DNA from: Candidatus Marinamargulisbacteria bacterium
GTDB taxonomy: Bacteria > Margulisbacteria > Marinamargulisbacteria > UBA817
DNA length: 64,000 nucleotides
NCBI GenBank assembly: GCA_023262965.1
Contig: JALQXX010000004.1
Location: forward strand, 3,899-67,898
Direction of reading: 5' to 3'
The position numbers and the translations under genes are program-made. Positions 1-9,243 of this stretch are shown here, in pieces; positions within the stretch are counted from its first letter, which is position 1; every line of letters begins with the position of its first letter. The notes under the pieces were generated by a model that saw only the letters and a program-made list of their open reading frames with translations, made no database searches and was not told where the DNA came from.

Positions 1-442
1 CCCCTTCACTAACCTGATCAACATCCCGTATCGGAATGCCACGCAATCCCCGTGTACTATGACTGTCATCACTAATACGCGATTTAATCGAATACGGCTG
101 GCTAACCAGTGCTAAGTTTACCGAATTTCCACCAATGATAACGCCCAATTCCACACCATTTTCATCAAACATATCCACATTTAAATGACGTTGTTGATCA
201 TCTACACCTTCTAAATTGATATTTAATACCCCATTGTCTATAAGCACCGCATCTGTTTTGGACCAAACCGGATTGACTTGATTGGGATGATTGATTGTAA
301 TAACAATCGAATAGTAGCCATTTAACAACGTGCCATAATCATCGCTTAGTACCAACTGAACATTTAATGCCACGTCATTAATGCCAAACACCGCCATTGA
401 AAAGCTTGTTATTAATCCAATTACCCAATATCTAAATTTCAT
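1..442 (-). CDS. Secreted fibre-like surface protein, N-terminal part (runs off the left edge)
   Basis: An open frame starts at ATG 442 on the minus strand and stays open to base 1 (147 codons), so the C-terminus is missing. Residues 1-20 form a signal peptide (a Lys/Arg start followed by a hydrophobic stretch). The following domain has the plan of the two large proteins at 57896 and 62782: a strand with LLNGYYSIVI, a VWSKTDAV segment, a DNGVLNINLEG segment, then VSQPYSIKSR, equivalent to STPYAFHS in the 1627-residue protein. This N-terminal domain often precedes phage-tail-like or S74-like fibre regions in bacterial surface proteins. It is divergent from glyQ. Function is unknown; a surface adhesin or fibre is inference. 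Confidence 0.72.
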   Translation of the reverse strand, partial: MKFRYWVIGLITSFSMAVFGINDVALNVQLVLSDDYGTLLNGYYSIVITINHPNQVNPVWSKTDAVLIDNGVLNINLEGVDDQQRHLNVDMFDENGVELGVIIGGNSVNLALVSQPYSIKSRISDDSHSTRGLRGIPIRDVDQVSEG

Positions 443-520
443 ATATAGCTCGCTACTACAGTACCAATAGGGTTGTTCCCGTTGTTGGTTAAAAATAAAC
501 ATGTGACCGGACCAATTTTG

Positions 521-529
521 TGGTATAGT
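521..529 (+). promoter_or_regulatory. Extended -10 element of glyQ, leaderless geometry
   Basis: TGG followed by TATAGT (524-529) ends six bases before ATG 536. A transcript initiated 7 bases downstream would start at or next to the A of the start codon. No Shine-Dalgarno is visible. Confidence 0.5.
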
Positions 530-535
530 CTTGCT

Positions 536-1399
536 ATGAGCTCTTTTCAACATATTGTTGAGCAACTCCATGCGTTTTGGCAGAATCAGGGATGCCTCAT
601 TTTATTTCCTTACGATACAGAAAAAGGCGCTGGCACCATGAGTCCACACACCACATTACGTTGTTTGGGCCCTGATCCATGGCATGTGGCCTATGTTGAG
701 CCCTCGCGTCGACCGACCGATGGACGTTATGGTGAAAATCCCAATCGATTGCAGCACTATTTTCAATATCAGGTTATTATGAAGCCCGCGCCGGATACCA
801 TTCAAGATATGTACTTAAACAGCTTAATGGCTATTGGCATCAACCCAGCTAATCATGATATTCGGTTTATTGAAGATAATTGGGAATCCCCTACATTGGG
901 TGCCTGGGGTGTCGGATGGGAAGTATGGTTGGATGGAATGGAAATCACCCAATTTACCTACTTTCAGCAATGTGGCGGATTGGACTGTCGACCGGTTCCT
1001 GTTGAAATCACCTACGGTCTTGAACGGTTAGCCATGTTTATCCAGCAAGTTGATCATGTAATGGATATTGTATGGCAAAACGATGGTCCCACCTATTACA
1101 AGGATATTTACAAAGCCAGTGAAGTGGATTATTCCCATTACAATTTTAATCATGCAACCGTAGAACGTCTTAGCGCTCTTTTTGATATATATGAAGCGGA
1201 ATCCCGTCATTGTATTACCACCGGTGGGGTATACCCCGCTTATGATTACTGTTTAAAATGCTCCCATACATTCAATATATTGGATGCCCGTGGGGCTATT
1301 TCTGTAACCGAACGCACCCGTTACATTTTACGCATTCGTGATCTGGCATTTCAGTGCGCCAATTTATACGTAGAAAAAAGGACGGCATCCAATGGCTAA
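536..1399 (+). CDS. glyQ: Glycyl-tRNA synthetase alpha subunit
   Basis: Catalytic alpha subunit of the alpha2-beta2 bacterial glycyl-tRNA synthetase, which charges tRNA-Gly with glycine in the cytosol. The 287-residue protein matches the family length (about 290-300) and carries the hallmark blocks [20 protein letters not shown], the segment around [18 protein letters not shown], and [17 protein letters not shown]. The frame extends upstream to 473, but ATG 536 is chosen because GlyQ proteins begin close to this point and an extended -10 box ends just before it. It overlaps glyS by 8 bases, so the two subunits are translationally linked. The separate alpha/beta type contrasts with the single-chain enzyme of archaea, eukaryotes and some bacteria. 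Confidence 0.97.
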   Translation: MSSFQHIVEQLHAFWQNQGCLILFPYDTEKGAGTMSPHTTLRCLGPDPWHVAYVEPSRRPTDGRYGENPNRLQHYFQYQVIMKPAPDTIQDMYLNSLMAIGINPANHDIRFIEDNWESPTLGAWGVGWEVWLDGMEITQFTYFQQCGGLDCRPVPVEITYGLERLAMFIQQVDHVMDIVWQNDGPTYYKDIYKASEVDYSHYNFNHATVERLSALFDIYEAESRHCITTGGVYPAYDYCLKCSHTFNILDARGAISVTERTRYILRIRDLAFQCANLYVEKRTASNG

Positions 1400-3464
1400 C
1401 GCTCTATTTGAATTGGGATTGGAAGATATCCCGGCCCGATTCATTTCAAACTGCATCACCGATTTAAAAACACGTATCGAAAAAAAATGCCGTACAGCCC
1501 GTATTTCAACGTCCGACACGACGATTAAAACCTATGCCACCCACCGTCGGCTGGCCATTATTTTAACCGATCTACTCCCCCAGCAACCCGAATTACATCA
1601 GCAAATTGACGGGCCTGGCCTGGTCATTAGTCGTGATGACGCCGGTCAATGGCTTCCCCCCGCCATTGGTTTTGCCAAAAAATATGGCGTATCGCCAGAC
1701 GATCTGGGATCACGGGTGAACGACAAAGGGCAACCCATTGTAACCCTAGAGATCCTACAGCCCGGCCAACCCACGAACGCCGTTCTTTCCACGATATTTT
1801 GTGAAGCTGTTCACGAAATGCCCCTTCCCATTGCCATGGTGTGGGGCAACGGCGTTGGCCCTTTTATTCGTCCCATCAAATGGATTTGTGCTTTATTTGA
1901 CAATCACGGCATTTCAGGCACCTTGTTTAATGTGAATTTTGGAACAACAACCTATGGGCACCGCTTTTTAACACAGGGCGATACACCCGCATTAGGGGCA
2001 TCCATTCCCCTATCTTCCCCCACCGATTATGTAGATGCATTGGCGGCCCATCATGTATGTGTGTGTGCTGCAACGCGTCGAGAACGCATTGGCGACCAAC
2101 TTCGCCTGCATACGGATGTACACGACAATGCCTTACTCGACGAGGTCGTGTATTTAGCAGAATCCCCTGTTGTGTTGCCCATTTCATTTGATCCAACATT
2201 TTTGGAATTACCCCATGATGTGCTAACAGCTTGTTTAAAAAAACATCAAAAAGCATTTCTGGTCCACCAAAAAAACACCCTCGAACCCAGCTGTCTTATT
2301 ATTGCGGATTCCATAACGGACACCAACCGTGAATCGGTCATTGCGGGCAATAAACGGGTCATGCAAGCCCGATTAACCGATGCGCAGTTTTTTTGGACCA
2401 TGGATATCCAAAAAAATGGGTTCTCCACATGGAATAACCATCTTAAAAACCGGGTGTTTCAGGATGGCATGGGATCCGTATTTGATAAAGTAGAACGAAC
2501 GTGTTATTTATGCAATACCATCATTGATCAAATTCAAGAATCCAAATCGTTTCGTGATATTGTGGCGCGAGCGGCACATCGATGCAAAGCGGATTTAGCA
2601 TCGGAAATGGTAATGGAGTTTCCCGAACTGCAAGGGACTATGGGGGCCTACTATGCCATTGTTTTTCGTGAGCTACCCTCGGTAGCCTTGGCAATTCGGG
2701 ATCACTATAAGCCGCGCTATGATGGGGATACCATGCCCGAAACGCTGGCTGGAGCGGTTTTATCCATTGCCGATCGTATCGATACCATTATCACCTGTTT
2801 TGAAAACAACGCCATTCCCACCGGATCACGGGACCCCTGGGGTATTCGACGCGCTATGATTGCTATTGCGCGTATTATTATCCACTTTAATATGCCGCTC
2901 AACATTATGCAGTGCTTGGAAGATGCGACACTTGTTATTAATCGCCCGCTATCGGATCGCACCCAAGAATGTGCAATCTTTTTTAAACAACGCCTTAAAA
3001 CCGTATGGGCCGATTACGGCATTTCAAGTGATATGTTTGATTGGGTATCCGATTATCTATTATCCAATACCCTACTTGCCTACACCAACAGTTGCCAGTT
3101 GGCCACCATTCAAACCGAAAGCCCGGACGATTACGCATTATTGGTTGAAACGGCCCATCGCGTTGCACGCATCGTCCCCAGCGATTGGCAAAAAGCCCCG
3201 ATTTTAACCCAAATGTTTTGTCTCCCCATTGAAACCGAGGCTTATACCGCATTTGCCAATATTCCTCCCAGTAATGGGGCATTTAACGAAACCCTGTATC
3301 CTCACCTAATAGTATTTTGTCGCATATTGGCGAACTACTTTGATACCGTGTTGATTCACAGCGATAATCCCGATGAATCCGCTAATCGACGCCAATTTAT
3401 GGCCGTGATTAATGATTACTTCAACAGCTTTGGCAATTGGTCTTGTTTAAAAAAACACACGTAA
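1392..3464 (+). CDS. glyS: Glycyl-tRNA synthetase beta subunit
   Basis: Beta subunit of tetrameric glycyl-tRNA synthetase; it supplies the tRNA-binding and HD-related regions. The 690-residue length is typical. It begins in canonical fashion with [13 protein letters not shown], has the conserved HRRLAIIL block near residue 53, and contains a [11 protein letters not shown] motif around residue 480, characteristic of the central HD-like part. The C-terminal part, with DALR-like anticodon-binding helices, ends in a Lys-rich tail. The start ATG lies inside the last codons of glyQ. A gap of 70 bases with a new promoter separates it from the DAHP synthase gene. Confidence 0.97.
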   Translation: MANALFELGLEDIPARFISNCITDLKTRIEKKCRTARISTSDTTIKTYATHRRLAIILTDLLPQQPELHQQIDGPGLVISRDDAGQWLPPAIGFAKKYGVSPDDLGSRVNDKGQPIVTLEILQPGQPTNAVLSTIFCEAVHEMPLPIAMVWGNGVGPFIRPIKWICALFDNHGISGTLFNVNFGTTTYGHRFLTQGDTPALGASIPLSSPTDYVDALAAHHVCVCAATRRERIGDQLRLHTDVHDNALLDEVVYLAESPVVLPISFDPTFLELPHDVLTACLKKHQKAFLVHQKNTLEPSCLIIADSITDTNRESVIAGNKRVMQARLTDAQFFWTMDIQKNGFSTWNNHLKNRVFQDGMGSVFDKVERTCYLCNTIIDQIQESKSFRDIVARAAHRCKADLASEMVMEFPELQGTMGAYYAIVFRELPSVALAIRDHYKPRYDGDTMPETLAGAVLSIADRIDTIITCFENNAIPTGSRDPWGIRRAMIAIARIIIHFNMPLNIMQCLEDATLVINRPLSDRTQECAIFFKQRLKTVWADYGISSDMFDWVSDYLLSNTLLAYTNSCQLATIQTESPDDYALLVETAHRVARIVPSDWQKAPILTQMFCLPIETEAYTAFANIPPSNGAFNETLYPHLIVFCRILANYFDTVLIHSDNPDESANRRQFMAVINDYFNSFGNWSCLKKHT

Positions 3465-3497
3465 TAATTTGCTACATAGCATCACTACAAACAATGG

Positions 3498-3526
3498 TTG
3501 GAACCTTACTCAAAATTTGGTAGACT
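3498..3526 (+). promoter_or_regulatory. Promoter of the DAHP synthase operon
   Basis: -35 TTGGAA (3498-3503), a 17-base spacer, and -10 TAGACT (3521-3526) preceded by TGG. Eight bases separate the -10 from ATG 3535, so the mRNA is predicted to be leaderless or nearly so. Confidence 0.55.
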
Positions 3527-3534
3527 GATAGCGT

Positions 3535-4569
3535 ATGTCAACTTTAGAGAATATTCATATTGCGTCTATTGACCCCATTCCTTCACCGCATGATTTAAAG
3601 TCTGCGCACCCCTTATCCATCACTCTCTCCAATCGTGTGATTGAAACACGTCAACACATTCGAAATATTATTACAAAAAAAGACCCCCGGTTTTTGGTTG
3701 TTATTGGCCCCTGCTCTATTCATGATGTGAATGCCGCCTTGGCCTATGCGGAACGACTGGCCCCTTTTGTTAAAAAATATCAAAAAAAGTGCATCATCGT
3801 CATGCGTGTGTACTTTGAAAAACCCCGTACCACTATTGGTTGGAAAGGATTAATCAATGACCCCGATTTGGATGGATCCAATCGCATTGAAAAAGGATTA
3901 AAAACAGCGCGCGAATTGCTCATTTCTGTTTTAGAAATGGGTATTCCAACAGGGACTGAACTGTTGGACCCTATTTTACCCCAATATTATGCGGACACCA
4001 TCTGTTGGGCCTCCATTGGGGCACGTACCAGTGAATCCCAAACCCATCGTGAAATGGCCAGTGGGTTATCAATGCCCATTGGGTTTAAAAACGCGACAGA
4101 CGGCAATATTGACATTGCGCTACAAGCCATTGAATCGGCTCGCCATTCCCATACCTTTATTGGCGTCACCCAAGATGGATCGATTGCGAAGGTATCCTCT
4201 AAAGGTAATTTGGATTCCCATTTAATTATCCGTGGGGGTAACAACGGTCCCAACTACTCCTCGGTTCAAATGGCCGAGCACAGTGATCGCATCCGTGAAT
4301 TGGGCATCCGAGCACCCATATTGGTGGATTGCTCTCATGGCAATTCCCGAAAAAAAGCCGCCAATCAATCAAAGGTATTAAACAGTATCCTCAATCAACG
4401 GGTTGCCGGCAATAACGCCATCATAGGGGCGATGATTGAAAGCTTTTTAGTGCATGGCAATCAACCCATTTCCCCCGCATTAGTGTATGGCCAGTCCATT
4501 ACCGATGAGTGTATTGATTGGGAAGAAACCAACGCTTTATTGGCACATATTTATGATCGTTTACCATGA
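3535..4569 (+). CDS. aroF: 3-deoxy-7-phosphoheptulonate synthase (DAHP synthase), class I
   Basis: First step of the shikimate pathway: condensation of phosphoenolpyruvate and erythrose 4-phosphate. The 344-residue protein matches the E. coli AroF/AroG/AroH type. Visible family blocks are VVIGPCSIHD (metal- and PEP-binding Cys), RVYFEKPRTTIGWKGL, GARTSESQTHREMASGLS, GFKNATDG, IIRGG and VDCSHGNSRKK. Which aromatic amino acid inhibits it cannot be read here; the symbol is used for the family. It overlaps the next gene by ATGA. Other shikimate genes (aroE at 22766, a shikimate kinase at 42745) lie elsewhere in the window. Confidence 0.95.
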   Translation: MSTLENIHIASIDPIPSPHDLKSAHPLSITLSNRVIETRQHIRNIITKKDPRFLVVIGPCSIHDVNAALAYAERLAPFVKKYQKKCIIVMRVYFEKPRTTIGWKGLINDPDLDGSNRIEKGLKTARELLISVLEMGIPTGTELLDPILPQYYADTICWASIGARTSESQTHREMASGLSMPIGFKNATDGNIDIALQAIESARHSHTFIGVTQDGSIAKVSSKGNLDSHLIIRGGNNGPNYSSVQMAEHSDRIRELGIRAPILVDCSHGNSRKKAANQSKVLNSILNQRVAGNNAIIGAMIESFLVHGNQPISPALVYGQSITDECIDWEETNALLAHIYDRLP

Positions 4570-5690
4570 CTAGACGTGTTTTTATTGCCGCAACACGCCA
4601 AAATGATGGTAAGACCACGGTATCGTTGGGTCTTTTTAAAGCATTGCGTCAACGCGATGCCTCCCTGCAATACATGAAGCCGGTTGGTCAGCAGTATAAA
4701 ATTATACACGGCAAAAAAATCGATAAAGATGCGGTGTTATTTCAGAATGCGTTTCATTTAAATGCCGATCATTTGTCGTCGATGAGCCCTGTTGCCTCGC
4801 CCAGTGGATTTACACAATCGTATATTGAATCCCCAAACCCCGATAGCTTACATGCCAAAATAATCGACGCAGATACACACTTAACCCGTGATGCAACGGC
4901 CATTTTATATGAAGGTACCGGTCACGCAGGTGTTGGATCCGTATTTGATTTATCCAATGCACGTGTTGCTCAATTACTCAAAAGCCCTGTTATTATTGTA
5001 TCCATCGGTGGCATTGGCAAAGCGATTGATGAAATCATGCTAAATGCCAGTGTATTCAATCAAATAGGGGTGCCGATTATGGGTGTTATTATCAATAAAG
5101 TACGCCCAGAAAAATACGACAAAATCAATCATTTTGTTCGGCAAGGATTATCCCGATTGGGGCTACCCGTTTTGGGCGTTATTCCATTAAATGATCAACT
5201 GACATTCCCCACAATCAACGCCATTATTGATGAACTAACGCCCACGGTCATCTCACTGAATAATTCTAGCCAGAATAATTCCATCGAAAATTTCTTAATT
5301 GGGGATATGATGCCCCATAATGTGTTGGGACACATTCGTAAAAATACCGTTATGATTATTCCAGGGAACCGTGAAGGTCTGGTGTTAACGGCCGTTTGTG
5401 AGCATTTACTCAATACCGAACCCACTATGGTATCGGGAATTATCTTTACCAATGGTATACGTCCGCATCAAAAAATTCTGGATTTGTTGTATAAATCCCA
5501 CATCCCCCTACTGATGCTTGATGAAGATGCGTTTTCAATTGCCACAAAAATCAACAATATGATTGTTAAAATTCGATTAGAAGATCAGCATAAAATTACT
5601 ATTGCGGGGCAAATGATCGAAGAATATGTGGACATTGACACTATATATACCAAAATGGCCGATACATCTTGGGCATCACCCCCTCTATGA
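4566..5690 (+). CDS. BioD-like ATPase with DRTGG-type domain (Pta N-terminus-like)
   Basis: A 374-residue protein. The N-terminal two thirds look like the dethiobiotin-synthetase-like P-loop fold, with the modified P-loop ATRQNDGKTTVSLGL at residues 9-23 and a YEGTGHAGVGS block near residue 118. The C-terminal part (from about 220) resembles a DRTGG regulatory domain, as found in the N-terminal half of long phosphotransacetylases and in stand-alone proteins of unknown role. No phosphotransacetylase domain is present. It sits between DAHP synthase (ATGA overlap) and a prenyl synthase (ATGA overlap), so it is co-translated with both. A metabolite-sensing or CoA/acetyl-phosphate-linked role is possible but unproven. 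Confidence 0.75.
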   Translation: MTRRVFIAATRQNDGKTTVSLGLFKALRQRDASLQYMKPVGQQYKIIHGKKIDKDAVLFQNAFHLNADHLSSMSPVASPSGFTQSYIESPNPDSLHAKIIDADTHLTRDATAILYEGTGHAGVGSVFDLSNARVAQLLKSPVIIVSIGGIGKAIDEIMLNASVFNQIGVPIMGVIINKVRPEKYDKINHFVRQGLSRLGLPVLGVIPLNDQLTFPTINAIIDELTPTVISLNNSSQNNSIENFLIGDMMPHNVLGHIRKNTVMIIPGNREGLVLTAVCEHLLNTEPTMVSGIIFTNGIRPHQKILDLLYKSHIPLLMLDEDAFSIATKINNMIVKIRLEDQHKITIAGQMIEEYVDIDTIYTKMADTSWASPPL

Positions 5691-6613
5691 TTTTTAATTT
5701 TTCAACACGGCATATCAAAAAACATCTATCTCAGGTAAATCGCATTATTGATGAGGCCGTTTCAGGCGTTGATCCATCCATAAAACCACTATATGACTAC
5801 ATTATGCAAGCCCGGGGCAAGCAAATTCGATCGGTTATTATGATCCTTATTGGCGAAACGATTGCGGACAAATCCAAATTATACACAACCTGTGCTGGGA
5901 TTGAGCTTATTCATTTAGCATCCCTGATTCACGATGACATTGTGGATAATGCGACACGCCGTCGGGAACTCGATACGATTCACCAGCGGTTTGGTAAAAC
6001 CAATGCCTTACTCATGGGGGTTCACTGCTATTCATTGGCTTTACGCTTATTTTCGCGGGTTGATAACTACACCATAGCGCGTGTATCCGAAGCGGTGACA
6101 CATCTATGTGAAGGAGAATTCATACAAGTCAATCATCGATCCAATCACGCATTGAGTGAGGCGGATTACTGGACCATTGTGCAAAAAAAAACCACCCCTC
6201 TATTTGCTGTTTCATGTGAATTGGCCACCTATTTTTGTGGACTCCCCCCTGAAAGCCATCAAAAAATGTACCGTATTGGCACATTAATTGGCGATCTTTT
6301 TCAATTAATCGATGATATTTTAGATTTTTATGGAAAAGACTCCTCTAAAAATACATACCAAGACATTGCAATGGGCGACATGTCTCTCCCTATGATTTGG
6401 GGGTTAGACTTAAATCCCCATTTAGAAGAAATGCATTATACGCTACAAACAAATAAACACATCATTCAACATAAAACACGTGGTATCACCAAACAAAAAG
6501 TTACGTCTATTTTGGATTTACTAAACGACATAAACCTTCCCACGGCCCACTACATTCACGATGTTGTTCGGTCTATTTTGTCACAAGCACCGGAATTTAC
6601 AACGTATCAATAA
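5687..6613 (+). CDS. ispB: Polyprenyl diphosphate synthase (trans-type, long-chain)
   Basis: Condenses isopentenyl diphosphate onto an allylic primer to make the side chain of respiratory quinones. The 308-residue protein carries both aspartate-rich motifs: HDDIVDNATRRR (first motif, about residue 83) and LIDDILDFYG (second motif, about residue 208), plus the ARGKQIRS substrate-binding block near residue 44. ATG 5687 is preferred over upstream TTG 5669 because it overlaps the previous stop as ATGA. Small residues before the first motif hint at a long-chain product, but chain length is not certain. The 3' end overlaps convergent gcvH by 17 bases. Confidence 0.88.
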   Translation: MIFNFSTRHIKKHLSQVNRIIDEAVSGVDPSIKPLYDYIMQARGKQIRSVIMILIGETIADKSKLYTTCAGIELIHLASLIHDDIVDNATRRRELDTIHQRFGKTNALLMGVHCYSLALRLFSRVDNYTIARVSEAVTHLCEGEFIQVNHRSNHALSEADYWTIVQKKTTPLFAVSCELATYFCGLPPESHQKMYRIGTLIGDLFQLIDDILDFYGKDSSKNTYQDIAMGDMSLPMIWGLDLNPHLEEMHYTLQTNKHIIQHKTRGITKQKVTSILDLLNDINLPTAHYIHDVVRSILSQAPEFTTYQ

Positions 6614-6980
6614 ACCGTTTATAATCGTCATACGACATCAGTGACTGCATATCGTCAGCCACTGTATGTGGGTCGGGCGACACCTTAATTAACCAGCCAT
6701 CTTCATAAGGGGACTGATTAATCTGCTCAGGGGCATTGATTAAATCGGCATTAACCGAAACAACCGTTCCACTAATCGGTGAGTAGATGCCTGACACCGT
6801 TTTTACCGATTCAACCGAACCAAATTCATCCCCTTTTGTCACCAAGGACCCAATTTCTGGCAACTCAACATAAACAATTTCCCCTAATTCATCGACGGCA
6901 TATTTTGAAATGCCAATAACAAAACAATCGCCGTCAGCACAAACCCATTCATGATCTTCTGTAAATTGCTGATTTTCCAT
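6597..6980 (-). CDS. gcvH: Glycine cleavage system H protein
   Basis: Lipoyl carrier that shuttles the aminomethyl intermediate among the P, T and L proteins of glycine cleavage. The 127-residue length is typical. The lipoylation site is the Lys in GSVESVKTVSGIYSP (about residue 60), and the family blocks GISKYAVDELGEIVYVELP and NQSPYEDGWLIKV flank it. A good Shine-Dalgarno (GGAGGT) lies 7-8 bases before ATG 6980, with a promoter further upstream. The other gcv genes are not in this window, so H may also serve lipoate metabolism; that is inference. Confidence 0.96.
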   Translation of the reverse strand: MENQQFTEDHEWVCADGDCFVIGISKYAVDELGEIVYVELPEIGSLVTKGDEFGSVESVKTVSGIYSPISGTVVSVNADLINAPEQINQSPYEDGWLIKVSPDPHTVADDMQSLMSYDDYKRFIDTL

Positions 6981-7015
6981 ATATCAAACCTCCAAATAAT
7001 ATATCTATTTCTTGT

Positions 7016-7045
7016 AGAGTATCACTCAACAAAAGCATTCATCAA
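7016..7045 (-). promoter_or_regulatory. Promoter of gcvH
   Basis: On the minus strand: -35 TTGATG (7045-7040), an 18-base spacer, and -10 TACTCT (7021-7016) preceded by TGA. It predicts a leader of about 30 bases containing GGAGGT. No glycine riboswitch fold was recognised. Confidence 0.4.
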
Positions 7046-7125
7046 GATTATCTCCTCAAAATTTTCAGGAAGGCCGCTAATCAATGGCAAAATGGACCCA
7101 CCCCCCATTCATTTTAATCGAGTCG

Positions 7126-7154
7126 TTTACAAATGCGATGTCATTCCGTACCCT
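7126..7154 (+). promoter_or_regulatory. Promoter of the TPR protein gene, leaderless geometry
   Basis: -35 TTTACA (7126-7131), a 17-base spacer, and -10 TACCCT (7149-7154), with ATG six bases later at 7161. Confidence 0.5.
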
Positions 7155-7160
7155 ATATGT

Positions 7161-7649
7161 ATGAGCAACGAGCCATTCGACCCTGATTCACCATGGCATC
7201 ATTTATTCAAGACCAACGATTATGCCGGTATTATTGAACATGCATCTACAAAAGACTGTAATGATGATACTGAATCCCTGTATTTGGGCATTGCCTACTA
7301 TAAAACATCGCAATGGCACCTGGCCAACACCATTTTTGATGACCTATATGCCCGAAACCCCCATCCTGAAATTGCCGTATATCGGATTATTAGCCGCATA
7401 AAATACGGGGATATCGACGAAGCGATGCAGGCATATCAGCTATTGTGCGACCAGCAAAATCCCATCATTCACAATTACCTCATCAATCAGAATACCCAAG
7501 CTGCCCTTGAACATATTCTATTGTTAGCGGCAATTCCCTTGAACCTATCGCCCCCCCATACCCAACCAACCGGTTTACTCGATATGCTTCATACATACCA
7601 ATATAACAAATTGGCTCAAAAACTCCTAGCAACACAACCCCATCAATGA
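7161..7649 (+). CDS. Small TPR-like protein of unknown function
   Basis: Translates to 162 residues from ATG 7161. The frame is open further upstream to 6951, but that part overlaps the gcvH promoter and start and has no conserved look. The chosen ATG sits six bases after a -10 box with a well-spaced -35. Residues 15-110 form helical pairs with tetratricopeptide spacing: a GIIEHA helix, then SLYLGIAYYKTSQWHLANTI, then a helix with GDIDEAMQAYQLL. The C-terminal third is less regular. No signal peptide or membrane segment is seen, so it is probably a cytosolic protein-protein interaction module. Its partner is unknown. Confidence 0.6.
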   Translation: MSNEPFDPDSPWHHLFKTNDYAGIIEHASTKDCNDDTESLYLGIAYYKTSQWHLANTIFDDLYARNPHPEIAVYRIISRIKYGDIDEAMQAYQLLCDQQNPIIHNYLINQNTQAALEHILLLAAIPLNLSPPHTQPTGLLDMLHTYQYNKLAQKLLATQPHQ

Positions 7650-7655
7650 TATAGT
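7647..7655 (+). promoter_or_regulatory. Extended -10 element of the DUF2177 gene
   Basis: TGA plus TATAGT (7650-7655) lies at the end of the preceding gene. ATG 7663 follows after seven bases, which places the predicted transcription start at the start codon. Confidence 0.5.
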
Positions 7656-7662
7656 GGCAATT

Positions 7663-8061
7663 ATGTCTACTTTAGGATCTTTTTTTATATCTCTTGTTAT
7701 TTTTTTAGGCATTGACCTCCTATGGTTGGGTGTTATTGCCCGTCCCGTTTATCATCATTATATGAAGCATTTACTACGCGATTCCCCCAACTGGCCCGTT
7801 GCATTTCTGTTTTATGCCATATTCGTGTTGGGATTATTCATTATCGCCATTTATCCGGCTCTCGCCAAAAAAGACTTGAATCATGCATTAAAAATGGGTA
7901 TTTTTTACGGATTCTTTACTTATATGACCTACGACTTAACGAATTGGGCCGTTTTAAAGGAATGGCCTTGGCAAATTGTTGTTGTTGATATTGCATGGGG
8001 AACAATCCTTGCAATGACTGTTGCCGGACTCAGCACCTTTATTTTATTAAAAATAGGATAA
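7663..8061 (+). CDS. DUF2177 family membrane protein
   Basis: A 132-residue integral membrane protein with four hydrophobic segments (about residues 5-25, 45-65, 75-95 and 108-130). The blocks GIFYGFFTYMTYDLTNWAVL and VVVDIAWGT are typical of DUF2177 (YnzE-like) proteins; the family's function is unknown to me. A GTG at 7654 is in frame, but ATG 7663 fits the family N-terminus and the promoter geometry. The convergent PepSY gene ends five bases beyond its stop. Confidence 0.85.
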   Translation: MSTLGSFFISLVIFLGIDLLWLGVIARPVYHHYMKHLLRDSPNWPVAFLFYAIFVLGLFIIAIYPALAKKDLNHALKMGIFYGFFTYMTYDLTNWAVLKEWPWQIVVVDIAWGTILAMTVAGLSTFILLKIG

Positions 8062-8066
8062 CCTGT

Positions 8067-8687
8067 TTATCCCGGTTTATTGCTGCGACGCTGTCGTAAC
8101 GGAATCGCTATCACAATACCCGAAACAATGAGAACGAACCAAACCAGACCGCTGACAAACCACACCCATCGAAAAGACTTCCCATTGGCCCACCCCACAT
8201 GCCATTCATATACCCGCTGTGCAAACGATATCGGCTGCTGTTTCTGAATAACCCAAGCCTCTTGGTTATCACGGACCCATATAGCCGCATTTGTGGCAAC
8301 CAACAATCGATTGTCATGCCGATATAGATGTGTAATAGGACCGTTTGTAGCCGGTGATTCCTGAAACACCCATCGTATGGGATTTCGCAGTGTCGATACA
8401 ATACCGCCATACCCCAACGCCACATCAATGTGATTGTCGGTGCAGGATACGGCCGTTACCATTCCCAATGGAAACGGTATTTGATCAACAGCTATGGATA
8501 CGCCATACCACGATGTGTTGGTAACCCCTATCCATTCCCCCGTATCACACAAAGCGGTTGCCCGAAATCCATAACGGGCATCGCTACGATACAGAAGGTA
8601 CATACCCGTAAGAATGAGTACCACCGTAGGCCCCACCAATATCAGTCCCATATATGTATGCCATTGTCGAATGATCCGTTGCATCAT
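8067..8687 (-). CDS. PepSY-associated transmembrane protein
   Basis: A 206-residue membrane protein with one hydrophobic segment near the N-terminus (about residues 14-32, preceded by IIRQWHTYMGL) and one near the C-terminus (about 173-197), enclosing a periplasmic domain. The first-helix context (RxWHxxxGL) and the tail IVIAIPLRQRR are typical of PepSY-associated TM proteins, found in iron-uptake and reductase loci. It is the last gene of a porin / FMN-binding / PepSY operon. An electron-transfer role across the inner membrane to the flavin protein is inferred from context, not shown. The alternative start is the adjacent second Met. Confidence 0.75.
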   Translation of the reverse strand: MMQRIIRQWHTYMGLILVGPTVVLILTGMYLLYRSDARYGFRATALCDTGEWIGVTNTSWYGVSIAVDQIPFPLGMVTAVSCTDNHIDVALGYGGIVSTLRNPIRWVFQESPATNGPITHLYRHDNRLLVATNAAIWVRDNQEAWVIQKQQPISFAQRVYEWHVGWANGKSFRWVWFVSGLVWFVLIVSGIVIAIPLRQRRSNKPG

Positions 8688-8716
8688 CTGTTATGATACG
8701 GTATACACGCTCATTT

Positions 8717-9238
8717 TCACAGTAATGTGTGAAGCGTTACCAGCAACCGTCGAACGCCATTGGCTATCGCAATGGCGGATACCGTTGCTCCCGAAACCGG
8801 GGTAATATCCTGATATACCCGAATCGGATCGGTAACCCGTCGCTGTCTAAATTGCTTTAAAAAACGTTTTTTACGAACCTCATCCCCATAGGGCTCACGG
8901 TACGTCATTACCACAATCCCCTTAACAAATAAATCCGATGTGAATGCAACAAAAAATGTAATCGGCTCGTGTTTTCCAAGTTCATTTGTAACAACCCCAT
9001 ATCCCTGAAGGGTATCTTCCTTGTGAAAGGTATAGACGGTAATCTCATCATTCGGAATGGCCATATGCAACGTCGATTCCATGGCCTCCCTTTGCTCCGC
9101 TGAAATGGGTATGCGTCGAGAATCCACCTGATGCAATGGAAACACCTGCTGAAAGGCCTCGTCTTGAGTTGAATACACGGTCTCCATATAGCCGTATACA
9201 ATGCTCTTGACTAAAAGCACAATCAGCAAAACACGCAT
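8717..9238 (-). CDS. FMN-binding domain protein (covalent flavin carrier)
   Basis: A 173-residue exported or membrane-anchored protein with a hydrophobic N-terminal segment (residues 2-16). Near the C-terminus (about residue 148) it has TPVSGATVSA, matching the S/D-G-A-T motif in which the Thr receives FMN by phosphoester transfer (RnfG/NqrC/FMN_bind family). The upstream GYGVVTNELGKHEPITFFVAF and GIVVMTYREPYGDEV segments match the FMN_bind core. The gene starts five bases after the porin stop and precedes the PepSY membrane protein. The trio suggests extracytosolic flavin-based electron transfer, perhaps for metal reduction. The ApbE flavin transferase needed for modification is not in the window. 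Confidence 0.85.
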   Translation of the reverse strand: MRVLLIVLLVKSIVYGYMETVYSTQDEAFQQVFPLHQVDSRRIPISAEQREAMESTLHMAIPNDEITVYTFHKEDTLQGYGVVTNELGKHEPITFFVAFTSDLFVKGIVVMTYREPYGDEVRKKRFLKQFRQRRVTDPIRVYQDITPVSGATVSAIAIANGVRRLLVTLHTLL

Positions 9239-9243
9239 ATAGT

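Noticed and set aside
4566-5690. Dethiobiotin synthetase (bioD)
   Set aside because: The P-loop half resembles BioD, but the chain is 374 residues with a DRTGG-like C-terminal half, and its operon is not biotin-related.
7022-7042. Six-codon leader peptide before gcvH with GAGGAG upstream
   Set aside because: It overlaps the -35 and spacer of the predicted gcvH promoter, so it would not be in the transcript. It is too short to support.
6981-7160. Glycine riboswitch upstream of gcvH
   Set aside because: No paired glycine aptamer pattern was recognised, and the likely leader is only about 30 bases.
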